Assembly: GCA_020052375.1 (NCBI GenBank)
Contig: JAGVPG010000008.1
Coordinates: 1 to 46,460, forward strand
Origin: Actinomycetota bacterium
GTDB taxonomy: Bacteria; Actinomycetota; JAHEXW01; JAGVPG01
Length of the DNA stretch: 46,460 nucleotides
Direction of reading: 5' to 3'
Shown here: positions 25,689 to 34,962 of the stretch, piece by piece
How the letters are laid out: every line of letters begins with the position of its first letter
How positions within the stretch are numbered: the first letter of the stretch is position 1
Notes under the pieces: generated by a model
What the model was told of the DNA's origin: nothing
Database searches by the model: none
Seen by the model: only the letters and a program-made list of their open reading frames with translations
Program-made: the position numbers and the translations under genes

Positions 25689-26633
25689 ATGAAGAAGGAA
25701 ACAAGCAAACCAAAGAAAAACAACGACATCAAGCACATAGTCATCAGCGACGGAAAACACGGGCTTCCTTACTCCAAGGGAGTTACCGCATCTTCGATCA
25801 TGGCGACCGGTCTTTCGCCGGGTAGAGCGTATAGGATAGCCCAACAGATCGAAGACCACCTTCGGGATAATAATATACAGATGATCACGATGGACGAGTT
25901 AAAGGACCTGACATATAAGACACTTGCTGACAACGTCAGTGTTGAAAACGCCCGGAAGTACAGGCAGTGGGACAATCTTTCAAAGGTGGATAAACCGATA
26001 ATCGTGCTGGTCGGCGGGACGACCGGCGCCGGCAAGTCGACTATCGCCAGCGAACTCGCATACCGGATGGGCTTTAACAGGATGGTCTCGACGGATGCTA
26101 TCAGAGAGATCATGCGGTCCTTCTTTTCACCCGAGTTGATGCCCACGCTATATAAATCATCTTTCAATGCCTGGAAGAATCTCCGTTATCCGGACCCGAA
26201 ATCCGTCGATCCGGTCATAGAAGGCTTCAGGGAACAGGCGGAAGCGGTCATGGTGGGTATCGAGGCCATCATCGAACGGGCGATCGACGAGGGTATAAAC
26301 ATGGTCATCGAAGGGGCTCACGTACTACCCGGCTTCATCAGCAAGAGGTATTCCGAGAAGGCGTTCATCCTGCCGTTGATAATCGTCGTCAAAGACGAAG
26401 AGCAGCACAAAAGCCATTTCTTCATGAGGGAAGTGGAGACGGCGCCGTCTCGGCCGTATATGCGCTATCTTGATAATCTTGAAAATATCCGTAAAATACA
26501 GGAGTATATAAAGTCGCTCGCCAAAACCAACCATGTGCCCGTCTTTTCAAGTTACAATCTTGATGCCACAGTCTCGAAGGCTCTGGAATACATCATGGAC
26601 TCGATCTTCGGCGCAATAGGAGGCGTAAAATGA
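25689..26633 (+). CDS. pgk2: 2-phosphoglycerate kinase
   Basis: 314 residues. Phosphorylates 2-phosphoglycerate to 2,3-diphosphoglycerate. An N-terminal ATP-cone-like region (about 14-95, with LPYSKGVTASSIMATGLSP) precedes a kinase domain with P-loop GGTTGAGKST (109-118), STDAIREIMR near 136 and an EGAHVLPG block near 215. This two-part layout is that of methanogen 2-phosphoglycerate kinase. It begins 6 bases after cpgS with only a weak purine stretch as ribosome site and overlaps the transaldolase start by ATGA, so expression is probably coupled. Homologues are annotated in various bacteria, but the pairing with cpgS is the informative point. Confidence 0.9.
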   Translation: MKKETSKPKKNNDIKHIVISDGKHGLPYSKGVTASSIMATGLSPGRAYRIAQQIEDHLRDNNIQMITMDELKDLTYKTLADNVSVENARKYRQWDNLSKVDKPIIVLVGGTTGAGKSTIASELAYRMGFNRMVSTDAIREIMRSFFSPELMPTLYKSSFNAWKNLRYPDPKSVDPVIEGFREQAEAVMVGIEAIIERAIDEGINMVIEGAHVLPGFISKRYSEKAFILPLIIVVKDEEQHKSHFFMREVETAPSRPYMRYLDNLENIRKIQEYIKSLAKTNHVPVFSSYNLDATVSKALEYIMDSIFGAIGGVK

Positions 26634-27277
26634 AACTCTTCATCGACACGGCAAACATCGACCACATCAAAGAGATAAACGGGTGGGGGATATTGAGCGG
26701 CGTGACGACGAATCCAACACTTTGCTCCAAGGAATGCCGGAGTTTTAAGGATATGATCAAAGAGATCGCTGCGATCGTCGACGGGCCTATCAGCGCCGAA
26801 GCGTTGAGTATGAAGAAAGACGAGATCGTCAAGGAAGCCAAAGAACTGGCATCCATCGCGGGTAATATCGTCATAAAGGTGCCTATCATGCCGGACGGCC
26901 TGGCGGCGACCAAGATCTTAAGCGAGGAAGGCATAGATATTAACATGACGCTCATCTTCTCAGCGAACCAGGCGATGCTTGCCGCAGCCGCGGGCGCCAG
27001 GTATGTCAGCCCGTTCGTCGGCCGGCTGGATGACATCGGAAACGACGGCATGGGAGTGATCGAGGAGATCATGGAGGCGTATATAAACTTCGATATAGAC
27101 ACGGAAGTCATCTGCGCCAGCATCAGGCACCCGCAGCATGTAGTAGACGCGGCCCTGATCGGATGCGATATTTCGACAATACCATATGAAGTCTTCAAGA
27201 AGATGATAAAACACCCGTTGACGGACAAAGGAATAGAATCGTTCCAACAAGATTGGGAAAAGATCAAAGGTTTATAG
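26630..27277 (+). CDS. Transaldolase / fructose-6-phosphate aldolase family protein
   Basis: 215 residues, the short TalC/FSA subfamily. MKLFIDTANIDHIKE and SGVTTNPTL open the protein, the Schiff-base lysine is Lys83 in NIVIKVPIM, and SPFVGRLDDIGNDG and ASIRHPQHV follow in the expected order. It transfers dihydroxyacetone units between sugar phosphates or cleaves fructose 6-phosphate; the two activities cannot be told apart reliably by eye. The start overlaps the pgk2 stop. A short transaldolase just before rho is a common order in Firmicutes and Actinobacteria, so its link to the cpgS-pgk2 pair may be positional. Confidence 0.95.
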   Translation: MKLFIDTANIDHIKEINGWGILSGVTTNPTLCSKECRSFKDMIKEIAAIVDGPISAEALSMKKDEIVKEAKELASIAGNIVIKVPIMPDGLAATKILSEEGIDINMTLIFSANQAMLAAAAGARYVSPFVGRLDDIGNDGMGVIEEIMEAYINFDIDTEVICASIRHPQHVVDAALIGCDISTIPYEVFKKMIKHPLTDKGIESFQQDWEKIKGL

Positions 27278-27280
27278 TAC

Positions 27281-27336
27281 TGAAGAGCTGAAGGCTGAAG
27301 CACTGAAGGAAGAAACTTCAGCTCTTCATCCTTCAG
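27281..27336 (+). repeat. Inverted repeat in the tal-rho spacer
   Basis: TGAAGAGCTGAAG (27281-27293) pairs perfectly with CTTCAGCTCTTCA (27316-27328), and CTGAAGGA (27303-27310) with TCCTTCAG (27329-27336), giving competing stems. The sequence is built from CTGAAGR-type heptamers. The downstream U-run is too poor for an intrinsic terminator. Confidence 0.8.
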
Positions 27337-27360
27337 ACTTAGAAAGGGGAGGTCGTTTTA

Positions 27361-28695
27361 GTGGATAGGACCACGCTGGAAGAAAGGCCTTTGAAGGAGC
27401 TAAAGGCGATAGCCGCCGAAGCCGGGATCAAAGGAGTGACAGGAATGAAAAAGAGCGACATCATCGAATGTCTGCTGGAAAAAGGAGGGGAGACCGAGAC
27501 CAAAGAACAGCCTGTTCAGAGCGATAGGCGCGACAGAGGCGACCACGGCGATATCGATAGCGAAACGCTCAACACGAAAGAGGGCGTTCTCGATATCCTG
27601 GCGGACGGTTACGGTTTCTTGAGAACACACGGTTATCTGCCCGGCGAGGGCGATATCTATGTATCCAACTCACAGATCCGCCGTTTTCATCTACGGCGGG
27701 GCGACAAGGTAACGGGACAAGTCCGTCCTCCGAAGAACACGGAGAAGTTCAGCGCTTTGTTAAGGATCGATGCCGTTAACGGCGACGATCCTGAGAAGGC
27801 GCGCAGCAGAGCTTTCTTCGAGACTTTGACGCCGATCTATCCGGTCGATCAGTTCCGGCTTGAGAACCATGGCAACAATATAACGGCCAGGATCATAGAC
27901 CTGATGGCCCCGATAGGAAAAGGACAGCGTGGCTTGATCGTATCTCCTCCCAAGGCAGGTAAAACGACCATCCTTAAACAGATAGCGAATTCGATAACGG
28001 ATAATCATCCTGAAGTCGAGATGCTGGTCCTGTTGGTGGACGAGCGTCCGGAAGAGGTCACGGATATGGAAAGGTCGGTCAAGGGCGATGTCGTGTCCTC
28101 GACCTTCGACCAGCCGAGCGAGAACCACATACAGGTGGCGGAACTCGTGCTGGAGAGAGCGAAACGGCTTGTAGAGCACAAACGGGACGTTGTGATACTA
28201 CTGGACAGCATCACAAGGCTGGCCAGGGCATACAACCTTACCGTACCGACCAGCGGACGGATCCTGTCGGGTGGTGTTGATTCGACGGCCTTGTACCCGC
28301 CGAAGCACTTCTTCGGCGCAGCCAGGAACATCGAACACGGCGGCAGTCTGACGATCATGGCGACAGCGTTAGTCGATACGGGTAGCCGGATGGACGAAGT
28401 CATCTTCGAGGAATTCAAGGGCACCGGCAACATGGAGCTGCATCTCGATCGCAGGCTTGCCGACAAGCGGGTCTTCCCGGCTATAGAGCTCGAGAAATCG
28501 GGTACGCGAAAAGAAGAGCTTCTATTCGAGCCGGAAGAGGCCCAATCAATATGGAAGTTAAGAAGGATCCTACACGCGCTGGAACCGGCGCAAGCGCTGG
28601 AACTTCTTATCGCAAAGATAAAAGATACGAAATCAAACATGTCTTTCTTGAAGGAGATCGAGAAGTCTCCCGGACGTGATTACGAAACAGTCTAA
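27361..28695 (+). CDS. rho: Transcription termination factor Rho
   Basis: Hexameric RNA helicase that ends transcription. 444 residues. An N-terminal Rho_N/SAP-like helix region (about 1-40, [12 protein letters not shown]), a cold-shock-like RNA-binding domain (about 70-140, [15 protein letters not shown]), and the ATPase core with SPPKAGKT (Lys201), [25 protein letters not shown] and [13 protein letters not shown]. The long charged insertion seen between N-terminal and RNA-binding domains in many high-GC actinobacteria is absent; only about 30 polar residues occur (about 40-70). GTG 27361 has AAGGGGAGGT 7 bases upstream. Confidence 0.97.
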   Translation: MDRTTLEERPLKELKAIAAEAGIKGVTGMKKSDIIECLLEKGGETETKEQPVQSDRRDRGDHGDIDSETLNTKEGVLDILADGYGFLRTHGYLPGEGDIYVSNSQIRRFHLRRGDKVTGQVRPPKNTEKFSALLRIDAVNGDDPEKARSRAFFETLTPIYPVDQFRLENHGNNITARIIDLMAPIGKGQRGLIVSPPKAGKTTILKQIANSITDNHPEVEMLVLLVDERPEEVTDMERSVKGDVVSSTFDQPSENHIQVAELVLERAKRLVEHKRDVVILLDSITRLARAYNLTVPTSGRILSGGVDSTALYPPKHFFGAARNIEHGGSLTIMATALVDTGSRMDEVIFEEFKGTGNMELHLDRRLADKRVFPAIELEKSGTRKEELLFEPEEAQSIWKLRRILHALEPAQALELLIAKIKDTKSNMSFLKEIEKSPGRDYETV

Positions 28696-28701
28696 AGAGT
28701 A

Positions 28702-28811
28702 AGTGGTGAGCAGTGAGTAGTGAGTCGGGTGAGGTGCAAGGAAGTGATTAGTGATAAGAGAGGGTTTGTGCTTTCAAAGCACGACTCACAACTCACCACT
28801 CACGGTTCACT
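28702..28811 (+). repeat. Heptamer-based inverted repeat in the rho-rpmE spacer
   Basis: The left arm, from 28702, consists of GTGAGYA-type heptamers (AGTGGTGAG, CAGTGAG, TAGTGAGTCG); the right arm, CGACTCACAACTCACCACT (28782-28800), is its complement lacking one heptamer, followed by CACTCAC and GGTTCACT. A small hairpin GTGCTTT-C-AAAGCAC (28768-28782) lies at the tip. No U-run follows. Confidence 0.8.
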
Positions 28812-28830
28812 AAGATAAGGAGGAACACAA

Positions 28831-29130
28831 GTGAAGAAGGAGATACATCCGGAATATCAGGAGACGCGGGTCATCTGCTCCTGTGGCGAGACATTCATGA
28901 CGCGTTCCACGCAAAAGGAACTTAAAGTCGAGATATGCTCCAAATGCCACCCGTTCTATACCGGCAAACAGAAGTTCGTCGACACAGGCGGGAGAGTAGA
29001 GCGGTTCCAGAAGAAATACGGGGATATAAAATCCACACCCAAGGCCGCGCCCGTAGCGGAAGAAAAGGCCGATGAGCCAAAGGAACAAGAATCTAAAGAG
29101 GAGAACGCGGCTGAAAGTCAAGATTCTTAA
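28831..29130 (+). CDS. rpmE: 50S ribosomal protein L31, zinc-binding type
   Basis: A 99-residue L31 of the large subunit. The four zinc ligands of the C+ form are present: Cys16, Cys18, Cys36 and Cys39 (CSC and CSKC), followed by [20 protein letters not shown]. Typical L31 is about 66-75 residues; here a Glu/Lys/Ala-rich tail of about 25-30 residues (from KSTPKAAP) is added. Charged C-terminal extensions of this protein are not rare. GTG 28831 has AAGGAGG 7 bases upstream. The gene's 3' end overlaps the annotated start of thyX. Confidence 0.97.
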   Translation: MKKEIHPEYQETRVICSCGETFMTRSTQKELKVEICSKCHPFYTGKQKFVDTGGRVERFQKKYGDIKSTPKAAPVAEEKADEPKEQESKEENAAESQDS

Positions 29131-29788
29131 CAGCACGCCCGATCCCGAACGCACGATAGCCGCGGCCGGCAGGTTGTGCTACGCGCCTGTAGGCGCTGAT
29201 GAGCTATTCGAGGAGATGTCCGACGAGGATGTCTCCAAACTTTTACGTTTCTTGATAAAAGCCGGGCACCACAGCGCGATCGAACACGCGGTCTACACCT
29301 TCGCGATCGAGGGCGTAAGCCGCGCTTGTACGCATCAACTGGTGCGCCACCGGCTCGCTTCTTATAATCAACAGTCACAGCGTTATGTGAGATTCCTGGA
29401 CGATTTCGAGTACATCACCCCGCCGGCTATCCGGGATGATGAAGCTATGAACGAGACTTTCAACGAGTATGTCGGCAAGGCGTTCGAACTGTATAAGAAG
29501 ATGCTCGCATCAGGGATAGAAGCGGAAGACGCCCGGTATATATTACCCCAGGCGGGCGAGACGAAGATCGTCGTCACGATGAACGCCAGGGAGCTTTTAC
29601 ACTTTTTTAGTCTGCGATGTTGCGACCGGGCGCAGTGGGAGATCAGGGAGCTGGCGATCGCCATGCTCGGGCTTGTCAAAGAGACGGCACCGGTGATCTT
29701 TGAGAAGGCCGGGCCGGGCTGTATGCGAAGCCCATGCCCCGAAGGCAAGATGACATGCGGCGATCCCTGGCCGAGAGACAAAGAATAA
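29072..29788 (+). CDS. thyX: FAD-dependent thymidylate synthase ThyX
   Basis: Makes dTMP from dUMP with methylenetetrahydrofolate, FAD and NADPH, without needing dihydrofolate reductase. The ThyX signature RHRxxSxNxxSxR is seen as [13 protein letters not shown] (residues 92-104 from ATG 29072), with [22 protein letters not shown] downstream. The start is uncertain. ATG 29072 overlaps rpmE by 59 bases and gives a basic leader unlike the family. CTG 29111 has AGAGGAGA 6 bases before it and would give the usual short N terminus ([15 protein letters not shown]). No ATG, GTG or TTG exists between them in frame. A dCMP deaminase further down fits dTMP supply. Confidence 0.93.
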   Translation: MSQRNKNLKRRTRLKVKILNSTPDPERTIAAAGRLCYAPVGADELFEEMSDEDVSKLLRFLIKAGHHSAIEHAVYTFAIEGVSRACTHQLVRHRLASYNQQSQRYVRFLDDFEYITPPAIRDDEAMNETFNEYVGKAFELYKKMLASGIEAEDARYILPQAGETKIVVTMNARELLHFFSLRCCDRAQWEIRELAIAMLGLVKETAPVIFEKAGPGCMRSPCPEGKMTCGDPWPRDKE

Positions 29789-29792
29789 AACA

Positions 29793-30668
29793 TTGAAGAA
29801 GCTCAAGAACGTCGGCGGACAAGCGGTCCTCGAGGGAGTCATGATGCGCGGTCCCCACGCTTATACCGTAGCCGTCAGGAAACCGGACGGAACGATAGCA
29901 ACCAAGATCGAAACGACCGGCGGCCTGTTCAGAAGCCGTCCTTTCAAAGTCTTTCCCCTTCGCGGCATAGCCGCGCTCATAGATACCTTCTCGATAGGCA
30001 TGAAAGCTCTTTCGTTTTCAGCGCAGGAAGCCGGCGGCGAAGGAGAGGAGATGGGCACCAAGGAGTTTGCATTGTCTCTCACCTTTGCGGCCGTGTTCGT
30101 CGTCATCTTCTTTATAGCGCTTCCTGTCTTTCTGTCATCTTTGATAAAAGGATACATAGGACAGTCGTACCTAAAGTCTCTTATAGAGGGTCTTATCAGG
30201 ATAACCATCTTTATCACGTATATCGCGGTGATCGGCAGGATGAAAGACATAAAACGCGTCTTCCAGTATCACGGCGCTGAACATAAAGTGATCCATACAT
30301 ATGAAGGTGACAAGGAACTCACCGCTGATAATGCGCTAAAGTACAGCCCGCTTCATGTCGGTTGCGGAACGGCTTATCTCATGATGGTGATGATGATCGC
30401 CATCTTCGTATTCTCTTTTATACCTAAGACGACGATACCCGTAAGGATGCTGATACAACTTGTTCTCATACCTGTGATAGCCGCCATCTCATATGAGGTG
30501 ACAAGGTTGTCGCGCCGGTTCGAAAACTCCATTATCATACGCGTATTGATGGCTCCAGGGCTTATGTTACAGAAGCTCACAGCCCAGGAACCGGATAAAG
30601 ACCAGATCGAAGTCGCGATCATGGCTTTGACTTCTCTATTGGAGATCGAGAATGCTCAGGAAGCTTGA
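29793..30668 (+). CDS. DUF1385 family multi-pass membrane protein
   Basis: 291 residues, recognised from the opening [18 protein letters not shown] and the [13 protein letters not shown] block near 155. Four or so membrane helices (about 90-112, 128-150, 190-212, 218-238) follow a soluble N-terminal part. Function unknown; the family commonly sits just upstream of prfA and prmC in Firmicutes and Actinobacteria, as here, which suggests a link to translation or the envelope but does not prove one. TTG start 4 bases after thyX with no clear ribosome site, so probably coupled. Its 3' end overlaps prfA by 17 bases. Confidence 0.92.
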   Translation: MKKLKNVGGQAVLEGVMMRGPHAYTVAVRKPDGTIATKIETTGGLFRSRPFKVFPLRGIAALIDTFSIGMKALSFSAQEAGGEGEEMGTKEFALSLTFAAVFVVIFFIALPVFLSSLIKGYIGQSYLKSLIEGLIRITIFITYIAVIGRMKDIKRVFQYHGAEHKVIHTYEGDKELTADNALKYSPLHVGCGTAYLMMVMMIAIFVFSFIPKTTIPVRMLIQLVLIPVIAAISYEVTRLSRRFENSIIIRVLMAPGLMLQKLTAQEPDKDQIEVAIMALTSLLEIENAQEA

Positions 30669-31719
30669 TAAAGTCGAAAAGCGGTACGAGGAGATAGAAC
30701 GGGAACTGGTGAAGCCGGAAACGGCTTCCGACCAGGATCGTTACCGTAATCTGACGCGGGAATTCAGTGAGTTGAAAGAACCGGTGGAGAAGATCCGGTC
30801 GTATAAACAGGCGGCCACCCATCTTAATGAGGCCAAAGAACTGCTGGCCGAGTCGCCCGACAAAGAGATGGTCGACTTCCTGAAGGAAGAGATCGAATCC
30901 CTGACCAGGCAAGTGGTTGAACAGGAAGAGGAGCTCAAATTTATTCTCCTGCCTAAGGATCCGAACGATAAAAAGGATGTCATCCTGGAGATCAGAGCGG
31001 GAGCCGGCGGCGAGGAAGCCAGCTTGTTCGCCAGAGATCTTTTCCGGATGTACACGCGTTATGCCGAGGCCAGGAAATGGAAGACGGATGTGATGAGCAG
31101 CAGCCTGGCCGGACAGGGAGGGTTCAAAGAGGTCATATTCTCCGTCAAGGGCACAGACGTCTATGGAGCGCTCAAGTACGAATCGGGCGTTCACAGGGTG
31201 CAGAGGATACCGGTCACGGAGTCGGGCGGCAGGATCCATACTTCGACGGCAACCGTAGCGGTCATGCCGGAAGCTGAGGATGTCGAAGTGGATATCGATC
31301 CGAAAGACTTGAAGATAGACACCTACCGTTCGAGCGGCGCAGGTGGTCAGCATGTCAATGTAACCGATTCGGCTGTCAGGATCACGCACGTCCCGACGGG
31401 AATAGTCGTCTCGTGCCAGGACGAGCGCTCCCAGTTTCAGAATAGGGAGAAAGCGATGCGTGTCTTAAGAGCCCGCTTGTATAGAGATGCTTTGGACAAA
31501 CAACAAGCGAAACTTGCCGATAACCGTCGCATCCAGATCGGCACCGGGGATCGCAGCGAGAAGATCAGGACATACAACTATCCGCAGAACCGGGTGACGG
31601 ATCATCGTATCAATCTGACGGTCCACAGACTCGAAGGGATAATCGAGGGAGAACTGAACGAGGTCATCGAGGCGCTGGCTCACGAAGATAAGATAAAAAG
31701 GCTGGCCAAGGCAGGTTGA
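30652..31719 (+). CDS. prfA: Peptide chain release factor 1
   Basis: Reads UAA and UAG stop codons. 355 residues, normal for RF1. The stop-codon-recognition tripeptide is Pro187-Val188-Thr189 (PxT form, so RF1 and not RF2), in [18 protein letters not shown]. The peptidyl-hydrolysis motif GGQ is at 231-233 in [21 protein letters not shown] 30652 has GGAGA about 6 bases upstream inside the preceding gene. The gene for the methylase that modifies the GGQ glutamine follows directly. Confidence 0.98.
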   Translation: MLRKLDKVEKRYEEIERELVKPETASDQDRYRNLTREFSELKEPVEKIRSYKQAATHLNEAKELLAESPDKEMVDFLKEEIESLTRQVVEQEEELKFILLPKDPNDKKDVILEIRAGAGGEEASLFARDLFRMYTRYAEARKWKTDVMSSSLAGQGGFKEVIFSVKGTDVYGALKYESGVHRVQRIPVTESGGRIHTSTATVAVMPEAEDVEVDIDPKDLKIDTYRSSGAGGQHVNVTDSAVRITHVPTGIVVSCQDERSQFQNREKAMRVLRARLYRDALDKQQAKLADNRRIQIGTGDRSEKIRTYNYPQNRVTDHRINLTVHRLEGIIEGELNEVIEALAHEDKIKRLAKAG

Positions 31720-31724
31720 TCTGT

Positions 31725-32588
31725 ATGTGCGCTTTATCGGTCCGCGCCGCGATGCGCGAGGGCGAGAAGGCATTGAAGGAAGCGGGGATCGATGACGCGC
31801 AGGGCAACGTCCGCCGGCTCATCGAAGGAACAGCCAAGCAGCCGATGTGGCGGTTGATCGTCGACGACTACGAGCTGACTGACCAAGAGGAAGAAGATCT
31901 CTTCAAAGCTATTGAAGAACGGAAGTCGGGAAAGCCCCTGCAGTATATTTTGAAGAAAGCTCCTTTCATGGAACTCGAGCTTTCCGTGGATGAGAACGTC
32001 CTTATCCCGAGGTTCGACACGGAATCCGTCGCCGCGAAGGCCATCGAACTGGCGCAAGGTTTTAAAGAGCCGCTGGTCCTGGATATCGGGACCGGTAGTG
32101 GAGCCATCGCTATAAGCGTAGCTTATGATGTCCGGTCGTCGCGCGTCGTGGCTACCGATATCTCACCCGAAGCTCTTGATATCGCCGCCTTGAACGCCGG
32201 TATACACGGCGTCGAGGACCGCATCACTTTTATGGAAAGCGATCTATATCAGGGGCTGCCTGAGAGTTATAAGGGATCATTCGACGTGATCGTATGCAAT
32301 CCTCCGTATATCGCGGTGTCGGAGTTCTCCGGGCTCGACCGGGAAGTAAAAGACCACGAACCTCGTGCGGCTTTGTCGGCGGGTGACGATCCTTTGAACG
32401 TATACAGGATGATAGCGGCGGGTGCCGGCGATTATATAAAAAGCGGAGGTTTTATCGTACTTGAGATCGGAGACGGAATGGCCGGTCAAGTGGGAGAACT
32501 TGTCAAAGAGACCGGCCTTTTTACTGATCTTTGCATAAGCCCCGATATCAGCGGCATCGAGAGGGTACTATCGGCTAGACATATCTAA
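31725..32588 (+). CDS. prmC: Peptide chain release factor N5-glutamine methyltransferase
   Basis: Methylates the GGQ glutamine of release factors with S-adenosylmethionine. 287 residues from ATG 31725: a helical N-terminal domain (about 1-75), LQYILKKAPFMELEL before the SAM domain, SAM-binding VLDIGTGSGAIAIS near 117, and catalytic NPPY at 192-195. An alternative TTG at 31716 overlaps the prfA stop and adds three residues. The position after prfA is the classical arrangement. Confidence 0.96.
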   Translation: MCALSVRAAMREGEKALKEAGIDDAQGNVRRLIEGTAKQPMWRLIVDDYELTDQEEEDLFKAIEERKSGKPLQYILKKAPFMELELSVDENVLIPRFDTESVAAKAIELAQGFKEPLVLDIGTGSGAIAISVAYDVRSSRVVATDISPEALDIAALNAGIHGVEDRITFMESDLYQGLPESYKGSFDVIVCNPPYIAVSEFSGLDREVKDHEPRAALSAGDDPLNVYRMIAAGAGDYIKSGGFIVLEIGDGMAGQVGELVKETGLFTDLCISPDISGIERVLSARHI

Positions 32589-32598
32589 GGGATGTGGG

Positions 32599-33210
32599 AT
32601 GGACCGGAACATGATCGATAAAGCGGTTAAGACCTTGAAGAACGGCGGAGTACTCGTATTTCCCACGGAGACGGTGTACGGAATAGGCTGCGGTGTGTTC
32701 TTCCGGCAAAGCATCCGTCGCGTTCTTGCCATAAAGAAGAGGAAGACGAACAAACCCCTGCCTGTGCTGATATCAGATACGGACCAACTCGCCGGCCTGG
32801 TCAAGGGATCTCCGGCTATGGCTGCGTCACTTATAAAGGCTTTCTGGCCCGGGCCATTGACCGTCATCTTCGAAGCCGGTGAAGCGGTGCCCGAGGAAGT
32901 GACGGCCGGGACAGGGACGGTAGGCGTAAGGATGCCCGATCATCCCTTGTGTCTTGAGATCATTAAGGAATATGGCCATCCGGTCATTGCTCCCAGCGCC
33001 AACATATCGGGGCAAGAACCGCCGGTGTCGTTTATGAAAATAGAGCCCGCGGTCATCGAAGAGGCGGACATGGCAATGGACGATGGTGTCTGCCGTTATG
33101 GCATACCCTCCACCGTCGTCGATGCCACAGGCCGTGAACTGGTGATAGTCCGCGAGGGAGCGATAACAATAACGGAGTTACAAACGGCGGTTCCCGCTGT
33201 GATAAAATAA
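32599..33210 (+). CDS. tsaC: L-threonylcarbamoyladenylate synthase (TsaC/YwlC/Sua5 family)
   Basis: Makes the intermediate for t6A37 of tRNAs from threonine, bicarbonate and ATP. 203 residues, the short form without the C-terminal Sua5 domain. KNGGVLVFPTETVYGIGC (about 14-31), KKRKTNKPLPVLI, FWPGPLTVIF, VGVRMPDHPL and APSANISGQ appear in the family order. GGGA about 6 bases before the ATG serves as ribosome site. It uses threonine, whose synthesis genes lie at 17597-21152, but the locus position after prmC is a common conserved order. Confidence 0.96.
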   Translation: MDRNMIDKAVKTLKNGGVLVFPTETVYGIGCGVFFRQSIRRVLAIKKRKTNKPLPVLISDTDQLAGLVKGSPAMAASLIKAFWPGPLTVIFEAGEAVPEEVTAGTGTVGVRMPDHPLCLEIIKEYGHPVIAPSANISGQEPPVSFMKIEPAVIEEADMAMDDGVCRYGIPSTVVDATGRELVIVREGAITITELQTAVPAVIK

Positions 33211-33244
33211 CATCTATCTCATTTTCTTCGACAAGGGAGGACTC

Positions 33245-33706
33245 GTGACGAAACAAAACATAATAATCGGCTCCGACCACGGAGGATACCATCTTAAAGA
33301 AACGGTCAAGCACTGGCTCGAGATGAACGGTTTCACCGTGACCGATGTCGGGTGCGATTCCAGCGAATCCGTCGACTACCCGGTATTTGCCTGCGAAGTG
33401 GCCCAGCGGGTTTCCAGAGGCGAGTTTCCGCGGGGGATCCTGATCTGCGGGACGGGTATAGGGATGTCGATGGCGGCCAACAAGTATCGCGGCATCAGGG
33501 CCGCCTTATGCAACGATCTTTTTTGCGCCACGCACAGCCGGGCTCATAACGATGCCAACATCCTGGTCATGGGCGGCCGTATTCTGGGTTCGGCTTATGC
33601 GCTCGCCATAACCAAAGAGTTTATGAATACGAAGTTCGACGGTGGACGGCACAGAAAGCGCGTCGATCAGATCATGAAGGCCGAGGAAAAATGGGGGAAG
33701 AAGTAG
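33245..33706 (+). CDS. rpiB: Ribose 5-phosphate isomerase B
   Basis: Interconverts ribose 5-phosphate and ribulose 5-phosphate. 153 residues. [14 protein letters not shown] at the N terminus, a phosphate loop with the catalytic-type cysteine in [15 protein letters not shown] (about 73-87), [16 protein letters not shown] and the C-terminal [11 protein letters not shown] are all as in LacAB/RpiB. GTG 33245 follows GGGAGG by 4 bases. Its stop overlaps the glyA start region. Confidence 0.97.
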   Translation: MTKQNIIIGSDHGGYHLKETVKHWLEMNGFTVTDVGCDSSESVDYPVFACEVAQRVSRGEFPRGILICGTGIGMSMAANKYRGIRAALCNDLFCATHSRAHNDANILVMGGRILGSAYALAITKEFMNTKFDGGRHRKRVDQIMKAEEKWGKK

Positions 33707-34962
33707 TGTCCGAGATATCCGAGATACAAAAAATAGATCCTGAGATAAGCGAGGCCTTAAAGGCGGAACTGAAGAGGGAAAGGAATACTCTGGAGCTTAT
33801 CGCCAGCGAGAACTTCACTTCCGTGCCCGTTCTGGAAGCGCAGGGTTCGGTGCTGACCAATAAATACGCCGAAGGATATCCCGATAAAAGATATTACGGC
33901 GGGTGCGAGTTTGCGGACGAGGTGGAAAACATAGCCCGGAACAGGGCGAAGGAGCTTTTTATAGCAGATCACGTCAATGTCCAACCGCATTCGGGCAGCC
34001 AGGCGAATATGGCCGTCTATTTCGCGTCTATCAAGCCGGGCGATACGGTCATGGCGCTGGAACTGTCGCACGGCGGGCATCTTACGATGGGCGCGCCGGC
34101 TTCATTCTCCGGCCAGCTATATAAAGTAGTCCCGTATACGGTGGACAAGGAGACGGAGCAGCTGGACTACGATCAGATAAGGGAGATAGCCAGGAAGAAC
34201 AAACCGCAGATCATCGTGGCTGGTGCGAGCGCCTATCCGCGGTTAACAGATTTCGTCGTCTTCGCGGAGATAGCCGCCGAGGTGGGCGCGTATCTTATGA
34301 CGGATATAGCGCATATCGCAGGTCTTGTGGTGACCGGGCTGCATCCTTCACCGGTCCCATACGCCGATTTTGTGACTACGACGACGCATAAGACGCTCCG
34401 CGGTCCGCGCGGCGGCTTGATAATCTGCAAAGAGAAATACGCGTCAGCGGTGGACAAGACCATCTTCCCGGGTATCCAGGGCGGCCCGCTGATGCATGTC
34501 ATAGCGGCCAAGGCGGTCGCGTTCAAACAGGCGATGGCGCCGGAGTTCAAAACATATCAGCAACAGGTCATAAAGAATGCCCGGATCTTATCGGATACGG
34601 TACGGGAAGAAGGATTCCGCCTTGTTGCGGGCGGTACGGACACCCATCTATTCCTTGTCGACCTGTCCGGCAACGGCTTGACAGGCGCGAAGGCGCAGAC
34701 CGCGCTCGATGCCGTAGGCATCACCGTAAACAAGAACACGATCCCGTTCGAGACGCAAAGCCCGATGGTGACAAGCGGAATAAGAGTCGGAACACCGGCT
34801 GTCACAACAAGGGGTATGAAAGAAGCGGAAATGCAACATATAGGCAAGCTCATCAGCCGCGTCTTGAAGAACATCGGGGATGAGGATGTACAGAAAAAGG
34901 TAAGCGGCGAAGTGGGTGACCTGTGCCGCCGGTTCCCGCTTTACCCCAGCCTCGAATACTGA
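33691..34962 (+). CDS. glyA: Serine hydroxymethyltransferase
   Basis: Converts serine and tetrahydrofolate to glycine and methylenetetrahydrofolate; PLP fold type I. 423 residues. [10 protein letters not shown], the [14 protein letters not shown] block and the PLP lysine Lys234 in [13 protein letters not shown] are present. It supplies the one-carbon unit used by ThyX in the same cluster. The ATG overlaps rpiB by 16 bases with GAGGA only 3 bases before it; the in-frame GTG 33706, touching the rpiB TAG and with GGGGGA 7 bases upstream, is an equally good start and would shorten the protein by 5 residues. Confidence 0.97.
   Translation: MGEEVVSEISEIQKIDPEISEALKAELKRERNTLELIASENFTSVPVLEAQGSVLTNKYAEGYPDKRYYGGCEFADEVENIARNRAKELFIADHVNVQPHSGSQANMAVYFASIKPGDTVMALELSHGGHLTMGAPASFSGQLYKVVPYTVDKETEQLDYDQIREIARKNKPQIIVAGASAYPRLTDFVVFAEIAAEVGAYLMTDIAHIAGLVVTGLHPSPVPYADFVTTTTHKTLRGPRGGLIICKEKYASAVDKTIFPGIQGGPLMHVIAAKAVAFKQAMAPEFKTYQQQVIKNARILSDTVREEGFRLVAGGTDTHLFLVDLSGNGLTGAKAQTALDAVGITVNKNTIPFETQSPMVTSGIRVGTPAVTTRGMKEAEMQHIGKLISRVLKNIGDEDVQKKVSGEVGDLCRRFPLYPSLEY

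Noticed and set aside
28702-28811. Heptamer arrays as a possible CRISPR array
   Set aside because: Units are 7 bp without unique spacers, and no cas genes are present.
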